From Bidens hawaiensis (taxonomy: Eukaryota > Streptophyta > Magnoliopsida > Asterales > Asteraceae): a DNA stretch of 64,000 nt. The notes beneath the pieces were generated by a model. It worked only from the letters and a program-made list of their open reading frames with translations. It made no database searches and was not told where the DNA came from. The position numbers were made by a program, and so were the translations under genes. Shown here piece after piece: positions 20,840 to 31,902 of this stretch. The stretch spans positions 6,882,001 through 6,946,000 of the forward strand of contig JAIQDT010000001.1 in the NCBI GenBank assembly GCA_021521415.1, given 5' to 3'. Every line of letters begins with the position of its first letter. The first letter of the stretch is position 1.

Positions 20840-22270
20840 TAGGTGATGTTTTATTTTTTCAGAGGTAAAATGTCTGCAGTCTACGGACCACATCTGCAAA
20901 CATCTGTAGTAGAAGAGGTGGATCAAACATCTGCAGTCTACAACAAGAAGACTATTTGTTTTTTAATATCTGCAAACTGCTAAATAAACTGAAAGTTTTA
21001 CTCCTATTTTTTTCATTTACTTCATCATTAACAATAACTATCTACATGTATAAACTGTCACTCATCAATGAAAATATTATTTCCTTTTATACATGTTACT
21101 GCAAGAACGGTAACTATGCGCTTGAAGTTATAGTACTGAAAGATACGAACCAAAGCAAAGACACTTTTCTCTCGGACTTTACATATTTTCACTCTATTTT
21201 CCTTATTTAATTATAAAATGCGTCGTGAAATTTGTTAACTTTCTCACTTGAATATTAAAATTTTCTTGTCAAAGAGTGTTTTCAATCGTATGTTTGTGCG
21301 TTCGTTTTGTATCATAAGAAGCAAGAAGACAACACTGAAAATATAATTTAATTTCAACATAAATTATCCTTTTCAACATAAATTATCCTATGTAAAGAAT
21401 CAACACATATATATTCACAAAGAATATAACATTCAGAAAAAACGGTAAAAATACAAAACACAAACCACCCGTTGGTATTTTTTGTTTGATTGCAGCTTAA
21501 GACAACAACCGAGTGAACACAATCTTCAGTTCAATAAGACCTGCATACCAGATTAACCATACATCCGTCTTAGAATCCAATTGAAGGTTAAAGAGGTAAA
21601 AGCTTGTGGTTGCTATATTATTAAACCGCTAATAACATACCTGCAAGTCACTCACAAGTAATCTTGGTGTCAAAACTGCCAAGGCAGATAGAAAATGCTT
21701 CAAATGTGGATATCGGGTACCGATAATCCATGGTGAATACATCTTTTCCAATCTTTCCAAACTGTAGAACAATTTTTTTCAAGTTCTTTACTTCCGTTTT
21801 CATCCTCTAAAAAAGCAACGAGCTAAAAATTCTTCACCGAAGCAACAATCACACACCCATTGAAGTTAAGGCACCAACATTGCAGTTGTTGATGCTACCG
21901 AGGACAGAGAGCGAGAGTTCAACGGTGGAGGAGTGGAGGCGACGGCGGTGGAGGATTGGAAGTGGAGGCGGCGGCGGTGGAGGAGTGGGGGCCGGCGGCA
22001 GCGACGGTGGAGGAGGAGAAGGTTGGGGTTGGAGATGAGGAGAAGGTTAGGGTTTGGAGTGAAGTGTTGTGAAGAAGAATAAGAAGAAGAAGAAGAAGAG
22101 GTGAGAAGTGTTATTTACAAGACTTCTAGGAGAAGAGGATGCGCAGACATTATTAAATGAAATGTCTTCTAAAAAACAAATACACTTCAGAGCACAACGT
22201 CTGCGTGTGGTCTGCGCGGCGCAGACGAAAGAAGAGGGGAAGTGCTTTTAATTAAAAACAAACACCCCCT
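20840..22270. mobile_element. Candidate non-autonomous DNA transposon
   Basis: The left end has GGTGATGTTTTATTTTT followed by CTGCAGTCTACGGACC and repeated CATCTGCA words. The right end in reverse complement reads GGGGGTGTTTGTTTTTAA followed by GTCTGCG words. The resemblance is loose and no target duplication is clear. The interior at 21890-22060 is GC-rich (GGCGGCGGTGGAGG) and reads as a proline/arginine-rich 5' gene fragment on the minus strand, possibly captured. An AAG run lies at 22080-22105. Confidence 0.3.
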
Positions 22271-22480
22271 TAGTAAGATTTTGGGACTAAGGCTAGGATA
22301 GAAATCGTTGATTAAGCATTCATCCAGGATATGAGTTTGATCTGGATTTACTACAACAACGTAATTTATAACAGACATGCAACTTAGTTCGGACATTGTA
22401 CCTTCATGTCAATTTCAATTTAGTGCGGTGGACTAATCGTATTAGTGTCACTTCCATCTTTCTCAAATTAGGGTATTCGG

Positions 22481-22636
22481 TGTAGAATAATGAAAACTCT
22501 GTAAGGTGCAATATATTATTGATCAACTATATATAGGAGTACAACGAGATAAATACAAGGAAACATAATCAAATACAATCTCCCAATTATGGCAACACTA
22601 TAATACTAACACTCTAATAATATATTCTATAATATT
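22481..22636 (-). repeat. Left LTR of small element
   Basis: Direct repeat partner of 24108-24253, with shared ATAATCAAATACAATCTCC and CTCTAATAATATATTC. Confidence 0.7.
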
Positions 22637-23271
22637 CCCCCGCAGTCAGAGCGGTAAAAAATTGTACGCTCAGACTAGAGCGCAAAGCTTGTGAAGGTAC
22701 ACGATCGGCAGTCACGTACAGCAAGAAATCGATTGGTTGTAAGACCTAAGAAGATCGGCGGCGTCTTGATCGTGGCCAGAGGACAACTAGGTTTGATTAC
22801 AAGAGCTTCCACTACGGCAACAGGAGCTATGATTGAGTCGGCCGAAGTAACAACTTAGTGGCCCAACGGTGCCATTATAATAAATAAATAAAATAAAAGC
22901 TATTATAATTGTTTTTACTAATAGGACAAAATAAATATACTTAAAATTCTAAACCACCCCTTAATTAAAATCTCTTAGGGTAAGAAATATAAGAACGGCT
23001 TCTAAATAAAAAAAATATGAGAAAAAGAAAAAACAACGAAATGAAAAAAAAAACTATCGTGAAGTGGCAGAAAATAATTATAAAAAACCAAAAACAAAAC
23101 TAAGAATAAAGATCAAATATTCAAAAGAAAAACAGTGGTTCATGGTTTTGTATCACGCTTGAACCGGAAGTGGCGGTGCGGTAACTTTTACTTCTCTTAG
23201 TAGGTGTGGCATGTGTGGGTTTGAGATAGAAAGAGATAACAGGACATGTCGTAGTCTGTGGCGGCGACAAT

Positions 23272-23953
23272 CAGTGGCGGAGCCAACAATCTTTTCATAT
23301 GGGTTTGGTGTTCTTCGATGTATAAAACTATTATGGAATGATTGGGTCGGGTCGTCTTTCTAAACATCAAGAAAGATTGTTGAAATAATTGGTATTTAAA
23401 CGATTGTTAACACATGTAAATATTAAAAACGAATAATGTAAAATAACCCCGTAATACAAAGAGATAAAAACTAAAATAAAGTGCTAAAAAGAGAATTTCT
23501 ATAGTTTATGGTGACATCATTTTCTATTTTTTCTTTTAACAACATTCTACACCTCAAAAACTTTTCATTACATTTTCGTTTACCATGGGCTTTGGGCCTT
23601 TCACCTAAATTATCATAGAAAGCCTAATATAATTAAATATAATAAGGTCATCTTCTCCATCTTTCTTTTAACTGATACTCCTTAACATTTTGGAACAGAA
23701 CCACTCCTAAGATCTGAAGTAAAACTCAACTATCTTAGTTTCAGGGGTTTTTTTTTCCTTTTAGAATCTAATGTACTTCGGATCTCCACCAACTATCGTT
23801 TGGGATTGTCAAACTAAGCTGTTAAAGATTTTTTTCAAGTGTTAATGGGCCCGGTCATCCAAAAAGACTAGGTTCGTTCATTAATACCGTACTATACGTA
23901 TATATAGACTGGGTTCGGGCGAATCCGGCCACACAAACGTAGCTCCGCCACTA
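23272..23953. mobile_element. hAT-type MITE
   Basis: The termini CAGTGGCGGAGC and GCTCCGCCACTA are inverted repeats, and the perfect 8-bp direct repeat gcgacaat flanks the element (23264-23271, 23954-23961). An 8-bp duplication with CAGTGGCGG-like ends is typical of hAT elements. 682 bp, no transposase. Confidence 0.9.
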
Positions 23954-24107
23954 GCGACAATGGATTGTAAGCTACGGTAGTTGTCCAAAAGGTGGCGGCA
24001 GATAGATCACAGTCATGTATATATTCGTGTGGACAAACGTCCTTGGGGTAGGACGAGAATGAAAAGAAGAGAAAGAAACATGTCAAAACCCTAAGGCTCT
24101 GATAACA

Positions 24108-24253
24108 TGTAAAATAATGAAAACCCTACAATATATTATTAACTATATATAAAAGTACAATGAGATATATACAACGAAATATAATCAAATACAATCTCCT
24201 TATCATGGTAACACAATAATACTAAAACTCTAATAATATATTCTATAATATTA
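24108..24253 (-). repeat. Right LTR of small element
   Basis: Partner of 22481-22636, preceded by the primer-site-like sequence GGCTCTGATAACA. Confidence 0.7.
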
Positions 24254-24385
24254 TCTTATATTAAGTAGTTGTAGCCCATCCCAAAAACACGATAACTCAT
24301 CAAAAAACAGTTTATTAATATTAGAACAACAAATTAATCATAAACTAGGTTTAATAACCCGCGTGTTGCGTGGGTTTGTGTCTAG
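24254..24385 (+). mobile_element. Candidate mini-Helitron (132 bp)
   Basis: It begins TCTTATATTAAG after an A and ends AACCCGCGTGTTGCGTGGGTT (hairpin), then TGTGTCTAG before a T. Helitrons start TC, end CTRR with a hairpin a few bases upstream, and insert between A and T; all are met. The 3' end is convincing; the 5' end is only the nearest suitable TC. Confidence 0.45.
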
Positions 24386-25824
24386 TAAACGGCCCTGCTT
24401 TGAGGCGGCATTGTCGTTTCACCCATTTGAGCAGCTTGGCCGGCCCGTTTCATTTAAACTACTTCACATTTTACCCATGAACCCGCGCACATTGCAGCAC
24501 AAAAAAAAACGTCATGAATCGTAGTAAGATTAAGCGATCATATCAACCATAGTTGCCCACAAAGATATGTAGTGATTTACTATAGTATATTAGTTACAGC
24601 ACTAATACACAATTACAAAAGAATAGCTTAATACTATTTATCAAAAATAATATATTGTCGGTGCCATGGAGCTAGACCAGTGAGTTAGTGTATTTATCTC
24701 CAGAAAGCAATTCGAGTAAGAATCATCCTGTTAAAGTACTCAATTGGAAGTGCAGGAACTAAACAGTTAACAACATAGTTTAGGTTGTATATTATTAAAA
24801 GAAATGGAAATATCTATACCATAAAAATGTAATTCTCAAAGCAAAAACCATATCTAAAAGATTATGCATATTGAATGACCATCAAAGTATTTTGTATTAG
24901 ATGAAAGTTATTTTGAGAAAAAAAAATGTGATCCAAAAACCCTTGTATACATGTAATAAAAAATGGAATGCCAAATTATGCAGGCTTTGAGTAAATTAAC
25001 AAATTTAACATTCCTTTTTTGGTTAATTGGTTTGGCAATTCGATTATTTTCTTGTTATGATCCGGATTCAGTTGACTCAGTTAGTTTTTAAACAAATTCA
25101 CTTAAAACGAATAGCATACTTTTCGCTATCATTCTTCAGGCAATGTGCCAAATAACATACGAAAAGCAACTTCTCGATCTGCATTTAAAAGTATTCCTTG
25201 CTACCTGCATACCATCAAATAGAACTTTCTAAAAACCAAATGGACAAACACATTTCGCCCAAACACCTCAGGGGCACCACATCCAACCTAGCTCACAATG
25301 CACGCAAAGAAAACACTTGTTGTTAGCAGAAATATGCCCTGTGCTATAATTGATTCGTTGCCAACCTAATGTAAGTTCATGAAAACACATATAATGTAAG
25401 TTCAATGTCTACAGGAGGCTCAGGTCCGCAAAATGGCTGCCACATACATTGTCATGCCAAAAGGCAGAGCATCAACACAGTCATAAAGCAGCCTATCATA
25501 GCCTATCAACCAAACGTGTAGATACCTCCAAAAAAAGATGTTTTAAGGAAAATAAAATCATAGATAAGATTAGAAAGGTTAAAAATAGGCACACGCTTGC
25601 CAAAGCTCGGAAACCGGCATCGCTTAGGCGGCGGCCACATAAAGGCCACAAATAGAAAAGAGAAAGTTGGAAGAAGCAATACAGCCAAGCACAAAACACA
25701 ATGATCAGCCTCATACAATACCAACCCAAACACCGCAAATGGTAACTTATAAGGCATCATGAATTAAACAATCCATATTTACGGCTAACCACATCAGTTA
25801 AGAAGATCATATTGAAAACAACCT
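24386..25824. other. No gene recognised
   Basis: AT-rich non-coding sequence. Short ORFs at 25449-25760 on either strand overlap each other and carry no recognisable domain. This is the left flank of the nested retrotransposon block. Confidence 0.5.
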
Positions 25825-26241
25825 GTAGGTTCCTAGCCGGATCTACACAGGAGTATCTCGTAACACGAGGGTGCGGAATCCCCACGTATACGATACGAGT
25901 GTTGAGACGATTGACACGTTGAATCTAAACAAACACACGAGTATATATGATAATACTTGTTATATTGCACTGTGTAATGAACAAAGAAACAAACATGTGA
26001 CTCAGAGAATCACCCAAACCAGGCGTTCAAAGTTATTATAAAGAGCCGAAGTTAGAGTTTATATAACTCGACAACTTCGCCTAACATACTAGGCGAAGTT
26101 GTCCTAACTTCGCTCTAAATCCAAGTTTGCTAAAACACAAGGCGAACATACAAGAACAAGTTCAACACAAAACGAACAAATTAAAAGATTACAGACACAA
26201 ATAAACACGAGATACTGAACTACTGGCATCATGCACCAACA
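25825..26241 (-). repeat. Left (3') LTR of Sirevirus-like element
   Basis: 417 bp, TGTAGGTTCC...GCACCAACA. The polypurine tract AAGGGGGAGTC abuts it on the minus strand at 26242-26252. It contains a 14-bp perfect inverted repeat with stem GACAACTTCGCCTA (26070-26083 and 26090-26103) around a 6-nt loop. Confidence 0.9.
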
Positions 26242-26289
26242 GACTCCCCCTTGGCAGTAGCTTCATATCTCTATCTTCTTTCTCGTGTC

Positions 26290-27480
26290 TTGTAATCCAA
26301 AAATCTCGTACCCATCGTCTTCAAGCATGAATGCCCTGTCTCACACAGACAGAGACCACCCTCTGGTACTTCTTTGCTTCATCCTTCCACGCAGGAATAT
26401 AGAAAATCTTCTTATCATTAAGTACCTGCAAATCAGCTTGAGACAAATTAACCAAGTGCATGGGATCATACACTCTCAGGATCTCCTCTTCATCCTCATC
26501 TTCCATCACGGCTTCAGCAGTCTGGCAGTCAACTTACAACCACTAGAGATCCTTCAACACATCCTTGGGCATCAGCTTCATCGGAGCCTCCTTCAAACAT
26601 CCAATCGGCTTGTATTTCATCACCATCCAGGGCTTACCATCAGCCCTCATGCCTCGTTCCTTGTATTCGACCAACCTCCCTTTCTGAGGCTTCATCAACT
26701 AACTTTTTCTCTTTCACACTTTCCTTCCACACAATCTTTCCAACCCATCTCGCAAAGTTGTCGTCACTTCGATTAATCAATCTCAAATGTGCCAAATCTT
26801 TCACCTCACACTCAGGCAAGGTGTTGATCAATCTCAAAGCCTTCTTAAAGTACTGAACCCCATTATATCGCTTTATCACAAACAATTTTAGCTGCTCATC
26901 ATACAACCAACAGATAATACCTTTCTTTGATTCAGCATAGCCCTTGATATTGTAACTTTTCTTGAACATTGTTGGTACCGCAGGCTTCTTAGTCTTGAAG
27001 AACCACTGAGCACAGCCTTCCTTCCATCTTGGCTGTTCTTCCCACTCAGACTCATCCGACACACTTTATCTTGATCCATCTTTACCTCATCAACACTTGG
27101 AATATCATGCTCTACACCATCATCAACTATCTCTCCTTTTTCTAACTCACTATCAATTTCTATCTGTTCCCCAATCTTTTCAATCTCACCAGCCGTTAAC
27201 ACATCATCAACTAACTCATCATAATCATTTCCCAACACCCCCTCATCGTCTACAACCACCACCGTGTCACCACCTGTACTGCTTGACGGACCAGCAGACA
27301 CCACCTGTTCAGTTATTGGCAACTCACCACCTGCATCTTTCGATGCATTGGGATCATCGTCTCTGTCTTGCCTCTTCTTTGTTCTCAATTCATCACCCTT
27401 GCAGCTCATCTCCCCTGAGATGCTAAGAACTGTTTAAGAGCATCAAAGAGTTTACCGTGTTCAATGAGAAGTGATGATTG
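26290..27480 (-). pseudogene. Third ORF of Sirevirus-like element, C-terminal part
   Basis: Downstream half of the extra ORF, spread over three frames by indels (27480-26888, 27062-26640, 26620-26300). It is acidic (VVVVDDEG, DELVDDV, ELEKGEI), then has a Trp-rich segment (SEWEEQPRWKEG, CAQWFF), a YFKKALRLINTLPE block and a tail with EDEDEEEILRVYDP. No membrane helix or signal peptide is apparent. It was contiguous with 30101-31902 before the 2.6-kb insertion; the duplicated pentamer gattg marks the join. Function unknown. Confidence 0.6.
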
Positions 27481-28007
27481 TGTTGGCTCAGCCGGGACCG
27501 AGACGATCCGAGCGCGTTCGAGACGGAAGGTTTGACAACCAAAGACGGATAGAAACAAACACGAAACAAACGATTTCATTGATAAAAACGAAAGATTACA
27601 TGCTTGTTTAAACACTGAAATCACGATCTATGGCAGGGGGAGGTCGAGCATGGCCTCCCCCCTCATCCGGACAGCACCTGGGCCCCGGGCACGCAAAACC
27701 TCAAAACTCTTACCTGTTCACGACTGAAAGCTGGTATTTATACCCGCTGCCATTCGGTCAGGACTCATTCGATCGAATGAGTCCTATTCGATCGAATGGC
27801 AGACTCATTCGATCGAATGAGTCCTATTCGATCGAATGGCAGACTCATTCGATCGAATCAGAAACTGGTTCGATCGAATGAGTATCCATTTGAAAATGCT
27901 CTTTCAAATGGATCACTTTCAGCGTGAACCACTACCTAGGTGTACAGCATACAACATAAACATTCTAAACTATTCGCCAAGCGACGGCCACAAAATGTGC
28001 ACCAACA
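27481..28007 (-). repeat. Left (3') LTR, young non-autonomous element
   Basis: TGTTGGCTCAGCC...GCACCAACA. It includes six TTCGATCGAA palindromes between about 27767 and 27880, in alternating ATGAGTCCT and GGCAGACTC contexts. Short ORFs across it are repeat artefacts present in both LTRs. Confidence 0.95.
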
Positions 28008-29080
28008 AATTCCCCCTTGGACGTTGCTTGCGAATTGCTGTAGACACCTCTTGCAATCTTCAGTCAAATCTTCTGCTTTATCTTGATAATCACGTTGAAG
28101 AATACCATCATTGCAGCAAGATTCCCCCTTAGACTGAACTCTCGGTTAATGATGCAAAGTGTTCTCCATTGCTGACATCTTCAGACTAAATAATCTGTTT
28201 AAAACAACCAACTGTAGAAATTCCCCCTCAGACGTTGACGTGTATCCCAATATATAGACATGACAATACATGCACGCTTCCGCTGCGCGACTTACTATCG
28301 GCGAATCTTCACCCACACGGTTACTTCACCAACATGTATTGGACAAATGACAGAGGCTTCCAATCCACAGCTACTCCCCCTAAACAGATTAGTTTGTATG
28401 CAGATTCATCATCGGAGACAAAGACACATCATTAACTTCGTGATTGCGAATCACCAATTTTCAACAGAATTCCCTCCACAAAGCGGAATTCTCACATGCG
28501 GAAAATAAATATTTAACATGATTGGCCCATAAATAGTCAGATGCTCCTGACTACCCCACAATAACTCAAACTCAGATTCTCTCCACAAAGCAGAATCTTC
28601 AGAATGCGGACAATAAATTAAACTTGGTTGGCCCATAAATAGTCAGATGCTCCTGACTACCCCACAATAACATCATACCTCATCAGTAATCACTTTTCTC
28701 TGTTCTTCTGTGTTCTTATAACAATCACCACTGTAGAAGCTCAATGAACAAGGGGTTATCCATTAAACTTGTAGACGATAATTCCTTCAGGTAATTGTGC
28801 TTTGTTCATCTTCAAATTTGCCGCTTTAACCGTTAAACATTTAAACGCTCTGACTTTGCCGGCAAATATCAGTGAAAATTTCACTGTCACCAAACTTTTT
28901 CTGGAATGTGATCAACATGTATAGGATGTCCAGAAAAATCTTCATCACTGACCCGACAATTAACCGAAAATTTCCCGGAAATTTTGTCGAAAAAATTTTA
29001 TTTTTGCCAAACTTTTTCAGAAGACTTCCCGACTGATAAAAATGGCTTGGGCAAATTTTCGTGTAAGCGGGCGTTCCAGA

Positions 29081-29140
<60 letters not shown>

Positions 29141-29573
29141 GTCTGGAACACGTTCGATCGGATGAAGCACATATTCGATCGGATGAAGAACTGGTTCGAT
29201 CAGCTATTTGAATTTGACACTTTGAGCGGGAAAACCAGTTCGATCGAATACAAACTGATTCGATCGAATGAAGACATCTGGTTCGATCGAATGAACAGGC
29301 TGTCTGGGCGGGAAAACTTGCGTTTGAATTTGACACTTTTGAGCGGGAAGACTGATTCGATCGAATCAGTCAATCGAATAGGCCTATTCGATCGAATGGG
29401 GAACTCGTTCGATCGAATGTACTGATTCGACTCCTTCAACGCCAGCCCAGAAAACGCGAAGAACACGAAGAACACACCAACAGTTTAACGTCCAGAACGC
29501 AGAAAATCAAGAGCTCGGCTTGCTAGATCGGTTGTTAGACCTTTCTAGCGGTAACCGTGGCTCTGATACCAAT
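28008..29573. other. Interior of non-autonomous element, no coding capacity
   Basis: Contains four spaced polypurine-like blocks on the element strand (near 28010, 28122, 28223 and 28372). A 44-bp direct duplication lies at 28522-28565 and 28628-28671, each copy holding a 7-bp stem-loop TAGTCAG/CTGACTA. A T56 tract lies at 29084-29139 and a second cluster of TTCGATCG motifs at 29150-29425. Confidence 0.8.
29084..29139. repeat. T56 homopolymer in a 9-bp inverted repeat
   Basis: Fifty-six consecutive T (A on the element strand). GTTCCAGAC precedes and GTCTGGAAC follows, so the tract would form the loop of a hairpin. Confidence 0.9.
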
Positions 29574-30100
29574 TGTTGGCTCAGCCGGGACCGAGACGAT
29601 CCGAGCGCGTTCGAGACGGAAGGTTTGACAACCAAAGACGGATAGAAACAAACACGAAACAAACGATTTCATTGATAAAAACGAAAGATTACATGCTTGT
29701 TTAAACACTGAAATCACGATCTATGGCAGGGGGAGGTCGAGCATGGCCTCCCCCCTCATCCGGACAGCACCTGGGCCCCGGGCACGCAAAACCTCAAAAC
29801 TCTTACCTGTTCACGACTGAAAGCTGGTATTTATACCCGCTGCCATTCGGTCAGGACTCATTCGATCGAATGAGTCCTATTCGATCGAATGGCAGACTCA
29901 TTCGATCGAATGAGTCCTATTCGATCGAATGGCAGACTCATTCGATCGAATCAGAAACTGGTTCGATCGAATGAGTATCCATTTGAAAATGCTCTTTCAA
30001 ATGGATCACTTTCAGCGTGAACCACTACCTAGGTGTACAGCATACAACATAAACATTCTAAACTATTCGCCAAGCGACGGCCACAAAATGTGCACCAACA
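29574..30100 (-). repeat. Right (5') LTR, young non-autonomous element
   Basis: Partner of 27481-28007, with no difference seen by eye. The primer site is at 29560-29573. Confidence 0.95.
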
Positions 30101-31902
30101 GATTGTATCTGATTTTCTGCCACAAGCCTCTGAATAGCTTGCGTCTGAATGAGATTGATCCGTGACTATTCAGCAACTACCCGTTCAAGAGCCGCAATCC
30201 TTTCAGAGTCAGACAGGGTAGCATCAAAGTCAAACCACATATGAGAAATATCTTGAGCATACGGCGGTGGAATTCCCAAACTAGCTGGAATATCATAGGT
30301 AGGCTGAATAGTAACCGTCGGTGGTATTAAGACAGGTAACCCAGCAGTCACTACCAGCGTGGATTAAACAAATCTAGCAACCACCTCTGACGGAGTAAGT
30401 ATAGGAGGCGGTAAAGAAACAATCTCTGGTGCGGTAAACTGGAACGTAGTTGGAGGAATACCAAAAGATGACGACACGTTCACCAAAGGTACACTCGAGG
30501 TTACCGGCAATGTGACAGTTGAAGAAGCAGGTAACATAGTCATACCTGATAACGATGGTGGAGAAAAATGAACAACCCTTGAACTTTCACCAACCCTTGA
30601 GCTTTCACCAACTTTTTCCTTCTTTGATCTTCGTACCAACCGATACAAATCTTCCTCAAAATCTGATTCACTATCATATGAGTTTTTCTTTCGTTTACCA
30701 TGGATTCTTTCTTGTCCGGCAAGAACTCGTTGTGCTTCAACTATATCGTCAGTGGAGGAATCAGAAACAGTTCCCTCAGAATCCGCCACTGATGTACCGA
30801 CCATAGAAACATGTACACTAGACACCTTAGCGACTGAGGCTTGAACTTCAGCAGCTGGATCAAGCCTTTCCATATCAAAGAACCCTTACCCTCCAAAGGA
30901 AACTTCAAGATCAACCTGTTCTTCTGGAGCAGCAACAGGATCAACAAGAGGTGCTTGTTGTACCACAGGTGGTTGAATGACAAGAGGTAGTGGTTGAACC
31001 ACAGGAGGTGGTTGAGGAATATCGGCCTGTTGCGGTGCCGGATCAAGAAACTCATCTTCTGGAGGAGCAACATATGCAGGATTCACTAAGTAACCAAACA
31101 AAGCAGTGTGCCTCGGACGAAGTTCAAGCTTGCTACGAGCACTTGATGACTTACATTGCGCAAAGATTCTCTTAGAAACACTCTCCACATACGAAATAGG
31201 ACGTCGTTGTGGCAGATTGGGAGCTACATGATTTAGAATCATCTGTAAGAATCTCGGGTACATCAAAAATCTTTCCCGTGCCACTGCACATCTCTGACGA
31301 TCAATCTCATAAAAAATCATCTGGCTGAAACTATAGGGCTTGTTGTAGGTTAAAGCAGCCATAGCCGATTGCATCGTCGCACCCATACCATCTGTACCAG
31401 CCTTGCGGCCAGACATGCACACAATCAGAACATGCATTAAAAACCTCCACTGATCCAACAAAAATCCCTTACGCCTCTGAGAATCCTCCAAAGGTCCTGA
31501 ATACCCCATACGAACAAAAGCTCCATTCCTGAAAGTAGCCGAAAAGTCTGTGGGATCCTCAGTTGACTCACCCCCAAACTGTAAGGCTTCCCTTATCTGA
31601 TTTGCCGAGAACTGTACCACCAGATCATTAACAGTGGCACGCATAACTAGAGGCTCAACCCTACAGTCATATTCAACGATTCTCCAAAATTCTTCAATAT
31701 TTGGTAGTGAAATAAGAAGAGTAGTAGTAATGGCATGAAAAATACGTGAGCGAACGAGAAATGAAATGATCTCACGATAGTCCTCAAAATCACGAGCATC
31801 CGGATCCAAGGTGATATACATGTTGTGACCCGGAAAAAACTGTCTCTTATCATCTCCACCTTCATCACCACCAGTGCCACCAGCACCTGCCACAGCAGCC
31901 AT
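30101..31902 (-). pseudogene. Third ORF of Sirevirus-like element, N-terminal part
   Basis: It opens with a 338-codon frame (31902-30886) and, after isolated stops (TAA at 30886, TAA at 30364, TAG at 30166), continues towards the insertion at 30100. The N-terminal region has a conserved-looking helical domain (IISFLVRSRIFHAITTTLL, WRFLMHVLIVCMSGRK, YNKPYSFSQMIFYEI, RFLMYPRFLQMIL) like ORFs found next to copia pol in composite-family genomes. Pro/Gln- and Ser/Thr-rich stretches and a predicted coiled coil near 30170-30110 follow. It sits where Sireviruses may carry an env-like ORF, but I see no signal peptide or membrane anchor. Role unknown. With 26290-27480 the ORF would be about 900-1000 codons. 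Confidence 0.65.

Larger units (their letters stand above)
22481..24253 (-). mobile_element. Small LTR-flanked non-autonomous element
   Basis: Two direct repeats of about 150 bp (22481-22636 and 24108-24253) start TGTAGAATAATG/TGTAAAATAATG and end in CTATAATATT. A primer-site-like TTATCAGAGCC lies on the minus strand at 24096-24107, and a GCGGGGGAATA polypurine tract abuts the left repeat. No gag or pol is present. After removing the nested hAT element it is about 1.1 kb, in the range of small non-autonomous LTR elements. No target duplication found. Confidence 0.65.
27481..30100 (-). mobile_element. Young non-autonomous Sirevirus-like LTR element
   Basis: LTRs at 27481-28007 and 29574-30100 are both 527 bp and look identical by eye. 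The flanking pentamers gattg are perfect. The primer site TGGTATCAGAGCC and the polypurine tract AAGGGGGAATT place it on the minus strand. The 1.57-kb interior has no gag or pol, so it must be mobilised in trans. It shares the first ten LTR bases (TGTTGGTGCA) with the Sirevirus-like element it sits in. LTRs and leader are crowded with the palindrome TTCGATCGAA. Confidence 0.9.

Noticed and set aside
24386..25824. Host gene in the flank of the nest
   Set aside because: Only short overlapping frames on both strands, no splice-consistent domain.
27767..27880. CRISPR-like array from TTCGATCGAA repeats
   Set aside because: Repeats are short palindromes with similar, not unique, spacers, inside a plant LTR.
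28841..29336. Lys- or Phe-rich ORFs around 29100
   Set aside because: Produced by the T56 homopolymer.
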